Shown here: positions 33,690-45,187 of the stretch, in pieces
How positions within the stretch are numbered: the first letter of the stretch is position 1
Layout of the letters: each line of letters starts with the position of its first letter
From: Plasmopara viticola
Lineage: Eukaryota; Oomycota; Peronosporomycetes; Peronosporales; Peronosporaceae
Assembly (NCBI GenBank): GCA_001695595.3
Contig: MBPM02000047.1
Span: 496,001-560,000, forward strand
Length of the DNA stretch: 64,000 nt
Reading direction: 5' to 3'
Position numbers and translations under genes: made by a program
Notes under the pieces: generated by a model
Seen by the model: the letters and a program-made list of their open reading frames with translations, nothing else
Databases searched by the model: none
What the model was told of the DNA's origin: nothing

Positions 33690-33949
33690 AACCCGGTGGC
33701 GTGGGTTAGTGGATTAAGCTTCTGGTTCTCACGGTGTGTGTTGCGGGTTCGAGCCCCACACCGGACAAACTTCGTAATCAACCAGACTTAGGAAGAGGAC
33801 GGCCCCAAGCGAAATATTTCCGATCCCGATCAAAAATAAGACAATAACAAGACGAAAAAGAATCTTCAGACTAAAAATGTAAATTTAGAAATCCTAGCCA
33901 AGCCGAGAAGGTATAGGTTGTGTAAAGAATAAATACATCACAACTTTCA
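33690..33949 (+). mobile_element. tRNA-derived SINE, copy 6
   Basis: Duplicate of copy 3 through the 3044-bp duplication. Confidence 0.87.
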
Positions 33950-34210
33950 ACTGAGCCACACAGGCTCAACCTATCGGAATCCACGGATACTTTGACCATT
34001 AATCACACGCCAACTGCTTGCGTTTGCGCTCATCTTTGAGGATTATCCGCGGCTATTTTAATATGGCTATAGTCGGTCCATCATGTATTACCCGAAGCCT
34101 CTTCCAAAATAAAGATTGGTTAGCGACTGCAGGGCAATAATAAAAAGAACAACAGTACCTCGGTGCCAACGTTGAGGCAATCTTAGCAACATAATCAGCG
34201 GCTCGATTTA

Positions 34211-34282
34211 TGCCTCCGCCCGCGATTGAACCGGGGACCTTCTGTTTACAAGACAGGTGCTCTACCACTGAGCCACACAGGC
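34211..34282 (-). tRNA. tRNA-Thr (TGT), block C copy 18
   Basis: Duplicate of 31167. Confidence 0.6.
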
Positions 34283-34527
34283 TCAACCTATCGGAACCCA
34301 CGGATTCTTTAACCATTTATCACACGCCAACTGCTTGCGTTTGCGCTCATCTTTGAAGATTATCCGCGGCTATTTTAATATGGCTATAGTCGGTCCATCA
34401 TGTATCACCCGAAGCCTCTTCCAAGAAAAAGATAGGTCAGCGACTGCAGGGCAATAATAATAAGAACAACAATACCTCGGTGCCAACGTTGAGGCAATCT
34501 TAGCAACATAATCAGCGGCTCGATTTA

Positions 34528-34599
34528 TGCCTCCGCCCGCGATTGAACCAGGGACCTTCTGTTTACAAGACAGGTGCTCTACCACTGAGCCACACAGGC
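34528..34599 (-). tRNA. tRNA-Thr (TGT), block C copy 19
   Basis: Duplicate of 31484. Confidence 0.55.
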
Positions 34600-34844
34600 T
34601 CAACCTATCGGAACCCACGGATTCTTTAACCATTTATCACACGCCAACTGCTTGCGTTTGCGCTCATCTTTGAAGATTATCCGCGGCTATTTTAATATGG
34701 CTATAGTCGGTCCATCATGTATCACCCGAAGCCTCTTCCAAGAAAAAGATAGGTCAGCGACTGCAGGGCAATAATAATAAGAACAACAATACCTCGGTAC
34801 CAACGTTGAGGCAATCTTAGCAACATAATCAGCGGCTCGATTTA

Positions 34845-34916
34845 TGCCTCCGCCCGGGATTGAACCGGGGACCTTTTGTTTACAAGACAGATGCTCTACC
34901 ACTGAGCCACACAGGC
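34845..34916 (-). tRNA. tRNA-Thr (TGT), block C copy 20
   Basis: Duplicate of 31801. Confidence 0.7.
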
Positions 34917-35159
34917 TCAACCTTACGGTATACACGGACACTTTTACCATTTATCACACGCCAACTGCTTGCGTTTGCGCTCATCTTTGAGGATTATCCG
35001 CGGCTATTTTAATATGGCTATAGTCGGTCCATCATGTATTACCCGAGCCTCTTCCAAAATAAAGAAAGGTTAGCGACTGCAGGGCAATAATAAAAAGAAC
35101 AACAATGACTCGGTACAACGTTGAGGCAATCTTAGGAACATAATCAGCGGCTCGATTTA

Positions 35160-35231
35160 TGCCTCCGCCTGGGATTGAACCGGGGACCTTCTGTTTACAA
35201 GACAGATGCTCTACCACTGAGCCACACAGGC
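35160..35231 (-). tRNA. tRNA-Thr (TGT), block C copy 21
   Basis: Duplicate of 32116; SINE copy 7 adjoins it. Confidence 0.7.
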
Positions 35232-35232
35232 T

Positions 35233-35492
35233 AACCCGGTGGCGTGGGTTAGTGGATTATTCTTCTGGTCCTCACGGTGTGTGTTGCGGGTTCGAGCCCC
35301 ACACCGGACAGACTTCGTAATCAACCAGACTTGGGAAGAGGACGGCCCCAAGCGAAATATTTCCGACCCCGATCAAAAATAAGACAATAACAAGACGAAA
35401 AAGAATCTTCAGACTAAAAATGTAAATGTAGAAATCCTAGCCAAGCCGAGAAGGTATAGGTTGTGTTAAGATTAAATACATGACAACTTTCA
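35233..35492 (+). mobile_element. tRNA-derived SINE, copy 7
   Basis: Duplicate of copy 4 through the 3044-bp duplication. Confidence 0.88.
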
Positions 35493-35753
35493 ACTGAGCG
35501 ACACAGGCTCAACCTATCGGAACCCACGGATACTTTAACCATTTATCACACGCCAACTGCTTGCGTTTGCGCTCATCTTTGAGGATTATCCGCGGCTATT
35601 TTAATATGGCTATAGTCGGTCCATCATGTATTACCCGAAGCCTCTTCCAAAATAAGGATTGGTTAGCGACTGCAGGGCAATAATAAAAAGAACAACAGTA
35701 CCTCGGTACCAAAGTTGAGGCAATCTTAGCAACATTACCAGCGGCTCGATTTA

Positions 35754-35825
35754 TGCCTCCGCCTGGGATTGGACCGGGGACCTTCTGTTTACAAGACGGA
35801 TGCTCTACCACTGAGCCACACAGGC
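35754..35825 (-). tRNA. tRNA-Thr (TGT), block C copy 22, degenerate
   Basis: T stem CCAGG, T-loop TCCAATC, anticodon stem TCCGT. Confidence 0.5.
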
Positions 35826-36070
35826 TCAACCTATCGGAACCCACGGATATTTTAACCATTTATCACACACCAACTGCTTGCGTTTGCGCTCATCTTTGAC
35901 GATTATCCGCGGCAATTTTAATATGGCTATAGTCGGTCCATCATGTATTACCCGAAGCCTCTTTCAAGATAAAGATAGGTTAGCGACTGCAGGGCAATAA
36001 TAAAAAGAACAACAATACCTCGGTACCAACGTTGAGGCAATCTTAGCAACATAATCAGCGGCTCGATTTA

Positions 36071-36142
36071 TGCCTCCGCCCGGGATTGAACCGGGGACCT
36101 TCTGTTTACAAGACAGATGCTCTACCACTGAGCCACACAGGC
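36071..36142 (-). tRNA. tRNA-Thr (TGT), block C copy 23, consensus
   Basis: Identical to the consensus. Confidence 0.87.
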
Positions 36143-36387
36143 TCAACCTTACGGTATACACGGACACTTTTACCATTTATCACACACCAACTGCTTGCGT
36201 TTGCGCTCATCTTTGAGGATTATCCGCGGCTATTTTAATATGGCTATAGTCGGTCCATCATGTATTACCCGAAGCCTCTTCCAAAATAAGGATTGGTTAG
36301 CGACAGCAGGGCAATAATAAAAAGAACAACAGTACCTCGGTACCAACGTTGAGGCAATCTTAGCAACATAATCAGCGGCTCGATTTA

Positions 36388-36459
36388 TGCCTCCGCCCGG
36401 GATTGAACCGGGGACCTTCTGTTTACAAGACAGATGCTCTTGCACTGAGGCACACAGGC
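36388..36459 (-). tRNA. tRNA-Thr (TGT), block C copy 24, degenerate
   Basis: D-loop AGTGCAA (second G of GG lost) and D stem CCTC. Confidence 0.55.
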
Positions 36460-36704
36460 TCAACCTTACAGTATACACGGACACTTTAACCAATTATCCC
36501 ACGCCAACTGCTTGCGTTTGCGCTTATCTTTGAAGATTATCCGCGGCTATTTTAAGATGGCTATAGTCGGTCCATCATGTATTACCCGAAGCCTCTTCCA
36601 AAATAACGATTGGTTAGCGACTGCAGGGCAATAATAAAAAGAACCACAATACCTCGGTACCAACGTTGAGGTAATCTTAGCAACATAATCAGCGGCTCGA
36701 TTTA

Positions 36705-36776
36705 TGCCTCCGCCCGGGATTGAACCGGGGACCTTCTGTTTACAAGACAGATGCTCTACCACTGAGCCACACAGGC
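36705..36776 (-). tRNA. tRNA-Thr (TGT), block C copy 25, consensus
   Basis: Identical to the consensus. Confidence 0.87.
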
Positions 36777-37021
36777 TCAACCTTACGGTATACACGGACA
36801 CTTTTACCATTTATCACACACCAACTGCTTGCGTTTGCGCTCATCTTTGAGGATTATCCGCGGCTATTTTAATATGGCTATAGTCGGTCCATCATGTATT
36901 ATCCGAAGCCTCTTCCAAAATAAAGATTGGTTAGCGACTGCAGGGCAATAATAAAAAGAACAACAGTACCTTGGTACCAACGTTGAGGCAATCTTAGCAA
37001 CATTATCAGCGGCTCGATTTA

Positions 37022-37093
37022 GGCCTCCGCCCGGGATTGAACGGGGGACCCTTTGTTTACAAGACAGATGCTCTACCACTGAGCCACACAGGC
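37022..37093 (-). tRNA. tRNA-Thr (TGT), block C copy 26, degenerate
   Basis: Discriminator C, T stem CCCCG, anticodon stem ACAAA. Confidence 0.5.
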
Positions 37094-37338
37094 TCAACCT
37101 ATCGGAACCCACGGATACTTTAACCATTTATCACACGCCAACTGCTTGCGTTTGCGCTCATCTTTGAGGATTATCCGCGGCAATTTTAATATGGCTATAG
37201 TCGGTCCATCATGTATTACCCGAAGCCTCTTTCAAGATAAAGATAAGTTAGCGACTGCAGGGCAATAATAAAAAGAACCACAATACCTCGGTACCAACGT
37301 TGAGGCAATCTTAGCAACATAATCAGCGGCTCGATTTA

Positions 37339-37410
37339 TGCCTCCGCCCGGGATTGAACCGGGGACCTTCTGTTTACAAGACAGATGCTCTACCACTGAG
37401 CCACACAGGC
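37339..37410 (-). tRNA. tRNA-Thr (TGT), block C copy 27, consensus
   Basis: Identical to the consensus. Confidence 0.87.
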
Positions 37411-37655
37411 TCAACCTTACGGTATACACGGACACTTTTACCATTTATCACACACCAACTGCTTGCGTTTGCGCTCATCTTTGAGGATTATCCGCGGCTA
37501 TTTTAATATGGCTATAGTCGGTCCATCATGTATTACCCGAAGCCTCTTCCAAAATAAAGATAGGTTAGCGACTGCAGGGCAATAATAAAAAGAACAACAG
37601 TACCTCGGTACCAACGTTGAGGCAATCTTAGCAACATTATCAGCGGCTCGATTTA

Positions 37656-37727
37656 GGCCTCCGCCCGGGATTGAACGGGGGACCTTCTGTTTACAAGACA
37701 GATGCTCTACCACTGAGCCACACAGGC
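37656..37727 (-). tRNA. tRNA-Thr (TGT), block C copy 28
   Basis: Discriminator C, T stem CCCCG. Confidence 0.6.
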
Positions 37728-37972
37728 TCAACCTATCGGAACCCACGGATACTTTAACCATTTATCACACGCCAACTGCTTGCGTTTGCGCTCATCTTTG
37801 AGGATTATCCGCGGCAATTTTAATATGGCTATAGTCGGTCCATCATGTATTACCCGAAGCCTCTTTCAAGATAAAGATAGGTCAGCGACTGCAGGGCAAT
37901 AATAAAAAGAACAACAATACCTCGGTACCAACGTTGAGGCAATCTTAGCAACATAATCAGCGGCTCGATTTA

Positions 37973-38044
37973 GGCCTCCGCCCGGGATTGAACGGGGGAC
38001 CTTCTGTTTACAAGACAGATGCTCTACCACTGAGCCACACAGGC
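37973..38044 (-). tRNA. tRNA-Thr (TGT), block C copy 29
   Basis: Discriminator C, T stem CCCCG. Confidence 0.6.
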
Positions 38045-38289
38045 TCAACCTATCGGAACCCACGGATACTTTAACCATTTATCACACGCCAACTGCTTGC
38101 GTTTGCGCTCATCTTTGAGGATTATCCGCGGCAATTTTAATATGGCTATAGTCGGTCCATCATGTATTACCCGAAGCCTCTATCAAGATAAAGATAGGTC
38201 AGCGACTGCAGGGCAATAATAAAAAGAACAACAATACCTCGGTACCAACGTTGAGGCAATCTTAGCAACATAATCAGCGGCTCGATTTA

Positions 38290-38361
38290 TGCCTCCGCCC
38301 GGGATTGAACCGGGGACCTTCTGTTTATAAGACAGATGCTCTACCACTGAGCCACACAGGC
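38290..38361 (-). tRNA. tRNA-Thr-derived copy with anticodon TAT (Ile), block C copy 30
   Basis: A single change in the anticodon loop (CTTATAA) gives TAT, which would read ATA. All other bases match the consensus. SINE copy 8 adjoins its 5' end. Confidence 0.75.
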
Positions 38362-38362
38362 T

Positions 38363-38622
38363 AACCCGGTGGCGTGGGTTAGTGGATTATGCTTCTGATT
38401 CTCACGGTGTGTGGTGCGGGTTCGAGCCCCACACCGGACAAACTTCGTAATCATCCAGACTTGGGGAGAGGACGGCCCCAAGCGAAATATTTCCCACCAT
38501 GATCAAAAATAAGACAATAACAAGACGAAAAAGAATCTTCAGACTAAAAATGTAAATTTAGAAATCCTAGCCAAGCCGAGAAGGTATAGGTTGTGTTAAG
38601 ATTAAATACATGACAACTTTCA
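38363..38622 (+). mobile_element. tRNA-derived SINE, copy 8
   Basis: Sister of copy 2 by shared variants, although the adjoining tRNA copies differ. Confidence 0.88.
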
Positions 38623-38883
38623 ACTGAGCCACACAGGCTCAACCTATCGGAATCCACGGATACTTTAACCATTAATCACACGCCAACTGCTTGCGTTTGC
38701 GCTCATCTTTGAGGATTATCCGCGGCTATTTTAATATGGCTATAGTCGGTCCATCATGTATTACCCGAAGCCTCTTCCAAAATAAAGATTGGTTAGCGAC
38801 TGCAGGGCAATAATAAAAAGAACAACAGTACCTCGGTACCAACGTTGAGGCAATCTTAGCAACATAATCAGCGGGTCGATTTA

Positions 38884-38955
38884 TGCCTCCGCCCGCGATT
38901 GAACCGGGGACCTTCTGTTTACAAGACAGATGCTCTTGCACTGAGCCACACAGGC
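38884..38955 (-). tRNA. tRNA-Thr (TGT), block C copy 31, degenerate
   Basis: T stem GCGGG, D-loop AGTGCAA. Confidence 0.55.
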
Positions 38956-39200
38956 TCAACCTTACAGTATACACGGACACTTTAACCAATTATCCCACGC
39001 CAACTGCTTGCGTTTGCGCTCATCTTTGAAGATTATCCGCGGCTATTTTAATATGGCTATAGTCGGTCCATCATGTATTACCCGAAGCCTCTTCCAAGAT
39101 AAAGATAGGTTAGCGACTGCAGGGCAATAATAAAAAGAACAACAGTACCTCGGTACCGACCTTGAGGCAATCTTAGCGACATAATCAGCGGCTCGATTTA

Positions 39201-39272
39201 TGCCTCCGCCCGGGATTGAACGGGGGACCTTCTGTTTACAAGATAGATGCTCTACCACTGAGCCACACAGGC
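39201..39272 (-). tRNA. tRNA-Thr (TGT), block C copy 32
   Basis: T stem CCCCG, anticodon stem TCTAT. Confidence 0.55.
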
Positions 39273-39517
39273 TCAACCTATCGGAACCCACGAATACTTT
39301 AACCATTAATCACACGCCAACTGCTTGCGTTTGCGCTCATCTTTGAGGATTATCCGCGGCTATTTTAATATGGCTATAGTCGGTCCATCATGTATTACCC
39401 GAAGCCTCTTCCAAGATAAAGATAGGTTAGCGACTGCAGGGCAATAATAAAAAGAACCACAATACCTCGGTACCAACGTTGAGGCAATCTTAGCAACATA
39501 ATCAGCGGCTCGATTTA

Positions 39518-39578
39518 TGCCTCCGCCCGGGAACCTTCTGTTTACAAGACAGATGCTCTACCACTGAGCCACACAGGC
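39518..39578 (-). pseudogene. tRNA-Thr pseudogene, T arm deleted, block C copy 33
   Basis: An 11-nt deletion removes most of the T arm including the B box, so it should not be transcribed. Confidence 0.85.
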
Positions 39579-39822
39579 TCAACCTTACGGTATACACGGA
39601 CACTTTTACCATTATCGCACACCAACTGCTTGCGTTTGCGCTCATCTTTGAGGATTATCCGCGGCTATTTTAATATGGCTATAGTCGGTCCATCATGTAT
39701 TACCCGAAGCCTCTTCCAAAATAAGGATTGGTTAGCGACAGCAGGGCAATAATAAAAAGAACAACAGTACCTCGGTACCAACGTTGAGGCAATCTTAGCA
39801 ACATAATCAGCGGCTCGATTTA

Positions 39823-39894
39823 TGCCTCCGCCCGGGATTGAACCGGGGACCTTCTGTTTACAAGACAGAGGCTCTTGCACTGAGGCACACAGGC
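39823..39894 (-). tRNA. tRNA-Thr (TGT), block C copy 34, degenerate
   Basis: D-loop AGTGCAA, D stem CCTC, A to C between D and anticodon stems. Confidence 0.5.
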
Positions 39895-40139
39895 TCAAAC
39901 TTACAGTATACACGGACACTTTAACCAATTATCCCACGCCAACTGCTTGCGTTTGCGCTTATCTTTGAAGATTATCCGCGGCTATTTTAAGATGGCTATA
40001 GTCGGTCCATCATGTATTACCCGAAGCCTCTTCCAAAATAAAGATTGGTTAGCGACTGCAGGGCAATAATAAAAAGAGCCACAATACCTCGGTACCAACG
40101 TTGAGGCAATCTTAGCAACATAATCAGCGGCTCGATTTA

Positions 40140-40200
40140 TGCCTCCGCCCGGGAACCTTCTGTTTACAAGACAGATGCTCTACCACTGAGCCACACAGGC
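40140..40200 (-). pseudogene. tRNA-Thr pseudogene, T arm deleted, block C copy 35
   Basis: Same 11-nt deletion as 39518. Confidence 0.85.
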
Positions 40201-40445
40201 TCAACCTTACGGTATACACGGACACTTTTACCATTTATCACACACCAACTGCTTGCGTTTGCGCTCATCTTTGAGGATTATCCGCGGCTATTTTAAGATG
40301 GCTATAGTCGGTCCATCATGTATTATCCGAAGCCTCTTCCAAAATAAAGATTGGTTAGCGACTGCAGGGCAATAATAAAAAGAACAACAGTACCTCGGTA
40401 CCAACGTTGAGGCAATCTTAGCAACATTATCAGCGGCTCGATTTA

Positions 40446-40517
40446 GGCCTCCGCCCGGGATTGAACGGGGGACCCTTTGTTTACAAGACAGATGCTCTAC
40501 CACTGAGCCACACAGGC
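40446..40517 (-). tRNA. tRNA-Thr (TGT), block C copy 36, degenerate
   Basis: Discriminator C, T stem CCCCG, anticodon stem ACAAA; sister of 37022. Confidence 0.5.
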
Positions 40518-40762
40518 TCAACCTATCGGAACCCACGGATACTTTAACCATTTATCACACGCCAACTGCTTGCGTTTGCGCTCATCTTTGAGGATTATCC
40601 GCGGCAATTTTAATATGGCTATAGTCGGTCCATCATGTATTACCCGAAGCCTCTTTCAAGATAAAGATAAGTTAGCGACTGCAGGGCAATAATAAAAAGA
40701 ACAACAATACCTCGGTACCAACGTTGAGGCAATCTTAGCAACATAATCAGCGGCTCGATTTA

Positions 40763-40834
40763 TGCCTCCGCCCGGGATTGAACCGGGGACCTTCTGTTTA
40801 CAAGACAGATGCTCTACCACTGAGCCACACAGGC
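40763..40834 (-). tRNA. tRNA-Thr (TGT), block C copy 37, consensus
   Basis: Identical to the consensus. Confidence 0.87.
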
Positions 40835-41079
40835 TCAACCTTACGGTATACACGGACACTTTTACCATTTATCACACACCAACTGCTTGCGTTTGCGCTC
40901 ATCTTTGAGGATTATCCGCGGCTATTTTAATATGGCTATAGTCGGTCCATCATGTATTACCCGAAGCCTCTTCCAAAATAAAGATAGCTTAGCGACTGCA
41001 GGGCAATAATAAAAAGAACAACAGTACCTCGGTACCAACGTTGAGGCAATCTTAGCAACATAATCAGCGGCTCGATTTA

Positions 41080-41151
41080 GGCCTCCGCCCGGGATTGAAC
41101 CGGGGACCTTCTGTTTACAAGATAGATGCTCTACCACTGAGCCACACAGGC
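41080..41151 (-). tRNA. tRNA-Thr (TGT), block C copy 38
   Basis: Discriminator C, anticodon stem TCTAT. Confidence 0.6.
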
Positions 41152-41396
41152 TCAACCTATCGGAACCCACGGATACTTTAACCATTTATCACACGCCAAC
41201 TGCTTGCGTTTGCGCTCATCTTTGAGGATTATCCGCGGCAATTTTAATATGGCTATAGTCGGTCCATCATGTATTACCCGAAGCCTCTTTCAAGATAAAG
41301 ATAGGTCAGCGACTGCAGGGCAATAATAAAAAGAACAACAATACCTCGGTACCAACGTTGAGGCAATCTTAGCAACATAATCAGCGGCTCGATGTA

Positions 41397-41468
41397 TGCC
41401 TCCACCCGGGATTGAACCGGGGACCTTCTGTTTACAAGACAGATGCTCTACCACTGAGCCACACAGGC
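41397..41468 (-). tRNA. tRNA-Thr (TGT), block C copy 39
   Basis: Last acceptor pair becomes G:T. Confidence 0.75.
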
Positions 41469-41713
41469 TCAACCTATCGGAACCCACGGATACTTTAACC
41501 GTTTATCTCACGCCAACTGCTTGCGTTTGCGCTCATCTTTAAGGATTATCCGCGGCAATTTTAATATGGCTATAGTCGGTCCATCATGTATTACCCGAAG
41601 CCTCTTTCAAGATAAAGATAGGTTAGCGACTGCAGGGCAATAATAAAAAGAACAACAATACCTCGGTACCAAAGTTGAGGCAATCTTAGCAACATAATCA
41701 GCGGCTCGATTTA

Positions 41714-41785
41714 TGCCTCCGCCCGGGATTGAACCGGGGACCTTCTGTTTACAAGACAGATGCTCTACCACTGAGCCACACAGGC
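41714..41785 (-). tRNA. tRNA-Thr (TGT), block C copy 40, consensus
   Basis: Identical to the consensus. Confidence 0.87.
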
Positions 41786-42030
41786 TCAACCTATCGGAAT
41801 CCACGGATACTTTAACCATTTATCACACACCAACTGCTTGCGTTTGCGCTCATCTTTGAGGATTATCCGCGGCTATTTTAATATGGCTATAGTCGGTCCA
41901 TCATGTATTACCCGAAGCCTCTTCCAAAATAAAGATAGGTTAGCGACTGCAGGGCAATAATAAAAAGAAAAACAGTACCTCGGTACCAACGTTGAGGCAA
42001 TCTTAGCAACATTATCAGCGGCTCGATTTA

Positions 42031-42102
42031 GGCCTCCGCCCGGGATTGAACGGGGGACCTTCTGTTTACAAGACAGATGCTCTACCACTGAGCCACACAG
42101 GC
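42031..42102 (-). tRNA. tRNA-Thr (TGT), block C copy 41
   Basis: Discriminator C, T stem CCCCG. Confidence 0.6.
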
Positions 42103-42347
42103 TCAACCTATCGGAACCCACGGATACTTTAACCATTTATCACACGCCAACTGCTTGCGTTTGCGCTCATCTTTGAAGATTATCCGCGGCAATTTTAATA
42201 TGGCTATAGTCGGTCCATCATGTATTACCCGAAGCCTCTTTCAAGATAAAGATAGGTCAGCGACTGCAGGGCAATAATAAAAAGAACAACAATACCTCGG
42301 TACCAACGTTGAGGACATCTTAGCAACATAATCAGCGGCTCGATTTA

Positions 42348-42419
42348 TGCCTCCGCCCGGGATTGAACCGGGGACCTTCTGTTTACAAGACAGATGCTCT
42401 TGCACTGAGCCACACAGGC
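42348..42419 (-). tRNA. tRNA-Thr (TGT), block C copy 42
   Basis: D-loop AGTGCAA. Confidence 0.6.
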
Positions 42420-42664
42420 TCAACCTTACAGTATACACGGACACTTTAACCAATTATCCCACGCCAACTGCTTGCGTTTGCGCTCATCTTTGAAGATTAT
42501 CCGCGGCTATTTTAATATGGCTATAGTCGGTCCATCATGTATTACCCGAAGCCTCTTCCAAGATAAAGATAGGTTAGCGACTGCAGGGCAATAATAAAAA
42601 GAACAACAGTACCTCGGTACCGACCTTGAGGCAATCTTAGCGACATAATCAGCGGCTCGATTTA

Positions 42665-42736
42665 TGCCTCCGCCCGGGATTGAACGGGGGACCTTCTGTT
42701 TACAAGATAGATGCTCTACCACTGAGCCACACAGGC
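42665..42736 (-). tRNA. tRNA-Thr (TGT), block C copy 43
   Basis: T stem CCCCG, anticodon stem TCTAT; sister of 39201. Confidence 0.55.
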
Positions 42737-42981
42737 TCAACCTATCGGAACCCACGAATACTTTAACCATTAATCACACGCCAACTGCTTGCGTTTGCGC
42801 TCATCTTTGAGGATTATCCGCGGCTATTTTAATATGGCTATAGTCGGTCCATCATGTATTACCCGAAGCCTCTTCCAAGATAAAGATAGGTTAGCGACTG
42901 CAGGGCAATAATAAAAAGAACCACAATACCTCGGTACCAACGTTGAGGCAATCTTAGCAACATAATCAGCGGCTCGATTTA

Positions 42982-43042
42982 TGCCTCCGCCCGGGAACCT
43001 TCTGTTTACAAGACAGATGCTCTACCACTGAGCCACACAGGC
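42982..43042 (-). pseudogene. tRNA-Thr pseudogene, T arm deleted, block C copy 44
   Basis: Same 11-nt deletion as 39518. Confidence 0.85.
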
Positions 43043-43286
43043 TCAACCTTACGGTATACACGGACACTTTTACCATTTATCGCACACCAACTGCTTGCGT
43101 TTGCGCTCATCTTTGAGGATTATCCGCGGCTATTTTAATATGGCTATAGTCGGTCCATCATGTATTACTCGAAGCCTCTTCCAAAATAAGGATTGGTTAG
43201 CGACTTCAGGGCAATAATAAAAGAACAACAGTACCTCGGTACCAACGTTGAGGCAATCTTAGCAACATAATCAGCGGCTCGATTTA

Positions 43287-43358
43287 TGCCTCCGCCCGGG
43301 ATTGAACCGGGGACCTTCTGTTTACAAGACAGATGCTCTTGCACTGAGCCACACAGGC
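43287..43358 (-). tRNA. tRNA-Thr (TGT), block C copy 45
   Basis: D-loop AGTGCAA. Confidence 0.6.
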
Positions 43359-43603
43359 TCAACCTTACAGTATACACGGATACTTTAACCAATTATCCCA
43401 CGCCAACTGCTTGCGTTTGCGCTCATCTTTGAAGATTATCCGCGGCTATTTTAATATGGCTATAGTCGGTCCATCATGTATTACCCGAAGCCTCTTCCAA
43501 AATAAAGATTGGTTAGCGACTGCAGGGCAATAATAAAAAGAACAACAGTACCTCGGTACCGACCTTGAGGCAATCTTAGTGACATAATCAGCGGCTCGAT
43601 TTG

Positions 43604-43675
43604 TGCCTCCGCCCGGGATTAAACCGGGGACCTTCTGTTTTCAAAACAGATGCTCTACCACTGAGCCACACAGGC
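43604..43675 (-). tRNA. tRNA-Thr-derived copy with anticodon TGA (Ser), block C copy 46
   Basis: Anticodon loop TTTGAAA gives TGA (reads TCA). The T-loop TTTAATC lacks the invariant C, which argues against function. Confidence 0.6.
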
Positions 43676-43920
43676 TAAACCATTCGTAACCCACGGATAC
43701 TTTAACCATTTATCACACGCCAACTGCTTGCGTTTGCGCTCATCTTTGAAGATTATTCGCGGCTATTTTAATATGGCTATAGTCGGTCCATCATGTATTA
43801 CCCGAAGCCTCTTTCAAGATAAAGATAGGTTAGCGACTGCAGGGCAATAATAAAAAGAACAACAATACCTCGGTACCAACGTTGAGGCAATCTTAGCAAC
43901 ATAATCAGCGGCTCGATTTA

Positions 43921-43992
43921 TGCCTCCGCCCGGGATTGAACCGGGGACCTTCTGTTTACAAGACAGATGCTCTACCACTGAGCCACACAGGC
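43921..43992 (-). tRNA. tRNA-Thr (TGT), block C copy 47, consensus
   Basis: Identical to the consensus. Confidence 0.87.
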
Positions 43993-44237
43993 TCAACCTA
44001 TCGGAATCCACGGATACTTTAACCATTTATCACACACCAATTGCTTGCGTTCGCGCTCATCTTTGAGGATTATCCGCGGCTATTTTAATATGGCTATAGT
44101 CGGTCCATCATGTATTACCCGAAGCCTCTTCCAAAATAAGGATTGGTAAGCGACTGCAGGGCAATAATAAAAAGAACAACAGTACCTCGGTACCAACGTT
44201 GAGGCAATCTTAGCAACATAATCAACGGCTCGATTTA

Positions 44238-44309
44238 TGCCTCCGCCCGGGATTGAACCGGGGACCTTCTGTTTACAAGACAGATGCTTTTGCACTGAGC
44301 CACACAGGC
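44238..44309 (-). tRNA. tRNA-Thr (TGT), block C copy 48, degenerate
   Basis: D-loop AGTGCAA and D stem AAGC. Confidence 0.5.
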
Positions 44310-44554
44310 TCAACCTTACAGTATACACGGACACTTTAACCAATTATCCCACGCCAACTGCTTGCGTTTGCGCTCATCTTTGAAGATTATCCGCGGCTAT
44401 TTTAATATGGCTATAGTCGGTCCATCATGTATTACCCGAAGCCTCTTCCAAAATAAAGATTGGTTAGCGACTGCAGGGCAATAATAAAAAGAACAACAGT
44501 ACCTCGGTACCAAAGTTGAGGCAATCTTAGCGACATAATCAGCGGCTCGATTTA

Positions 44555-44625
44555 TGCCCCGCCCGGGATTGAACGGGGGACCTTCTGTTTACAAGACAGA
44601 TGCTCTACCACTGAGCCACACAGGC
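44555..44625 (-). pseudogene. tRNA-Thr pseudogene, block C copy 49
   Basis: One base lost from the acceptor 3' strand; T stem CCCCG. Confidence 0.6.
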
Positions 44626-44870
44626 TCAACCTATCGGAACCCACGAATACTTTAACCATTAATCACACGCCAACTGCTTGCGTTTGCGCTCATCTTTGAG
44701 GATTATCCGCGGCTATTTTAATATGGCTATAGTCGGTCCATCATGTATTACCCGAAGCCTCTTCCAAGATAAAGATAGGTTAGCGACTGCAGGGCAATAA
44801 TAAAAAGAACCACAATACCTCGGTACCAACCTTGAGGCAATCTTAGCAACATAATCAGCGGCTCGATTTA

Positions 44871-44942
44871 TGCCTCCGCCCGGGATTGAACCGGGAACCT
44901 TCTGTTTACAAGACAGATGCTCTACCACTGAGCCACACAGGC
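44871..44942 (-). tRNA. tRNA-Thr (TGT), block C copy 50
   Basis: Single variable-loop change. Confidence 0.82.
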
Positions 44943-45187
44943 TCAACCTTACGGTATACACGGACACTTTTACCATTTATCACACACCAACTGCTTGCGT
45001 TTGCGCTCATCTTTGAGGATTATCCGCGGCTATTTTAATATGGCTATAGTCGGTCCATCATGTATTACCCGAAGCCTCTTCCAAAATAAGGATTGGTTAG
45101 CGACTGCAGGGCAATAATGAAAAGAACAACAGTACCTCGGTACCAACGTTGAGGCAACCTTAGCAACATAATCAGCGGCTCGATTTA

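Larger units (their letters stand above)
33264..35582. repeat. 2.3-kb duplicated segment (copy 2)
   Basis: Partner of 30220-32538. The left boundary is near 33264; the right boundary is where TTTGAGTTTT (copy 1) and TTTGAGGATT (copy 2) diverge. Confidence 0.85.
36388..42982. repeat. ~3.4-kb higher-order repetition inside block C
   Basis: Variant units recur in order. The D-loop/CCTC variant at 36388 returns at 39823. The discriminator-C variant at 37022 returns at 40446. The trio 38884 / 39201 / 39518 returns at 42348 / 42665 / 42982, offset 3464 bp. The pair at 48986 / 49302 resembles the first two of that trio. Confidence 0.7.
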
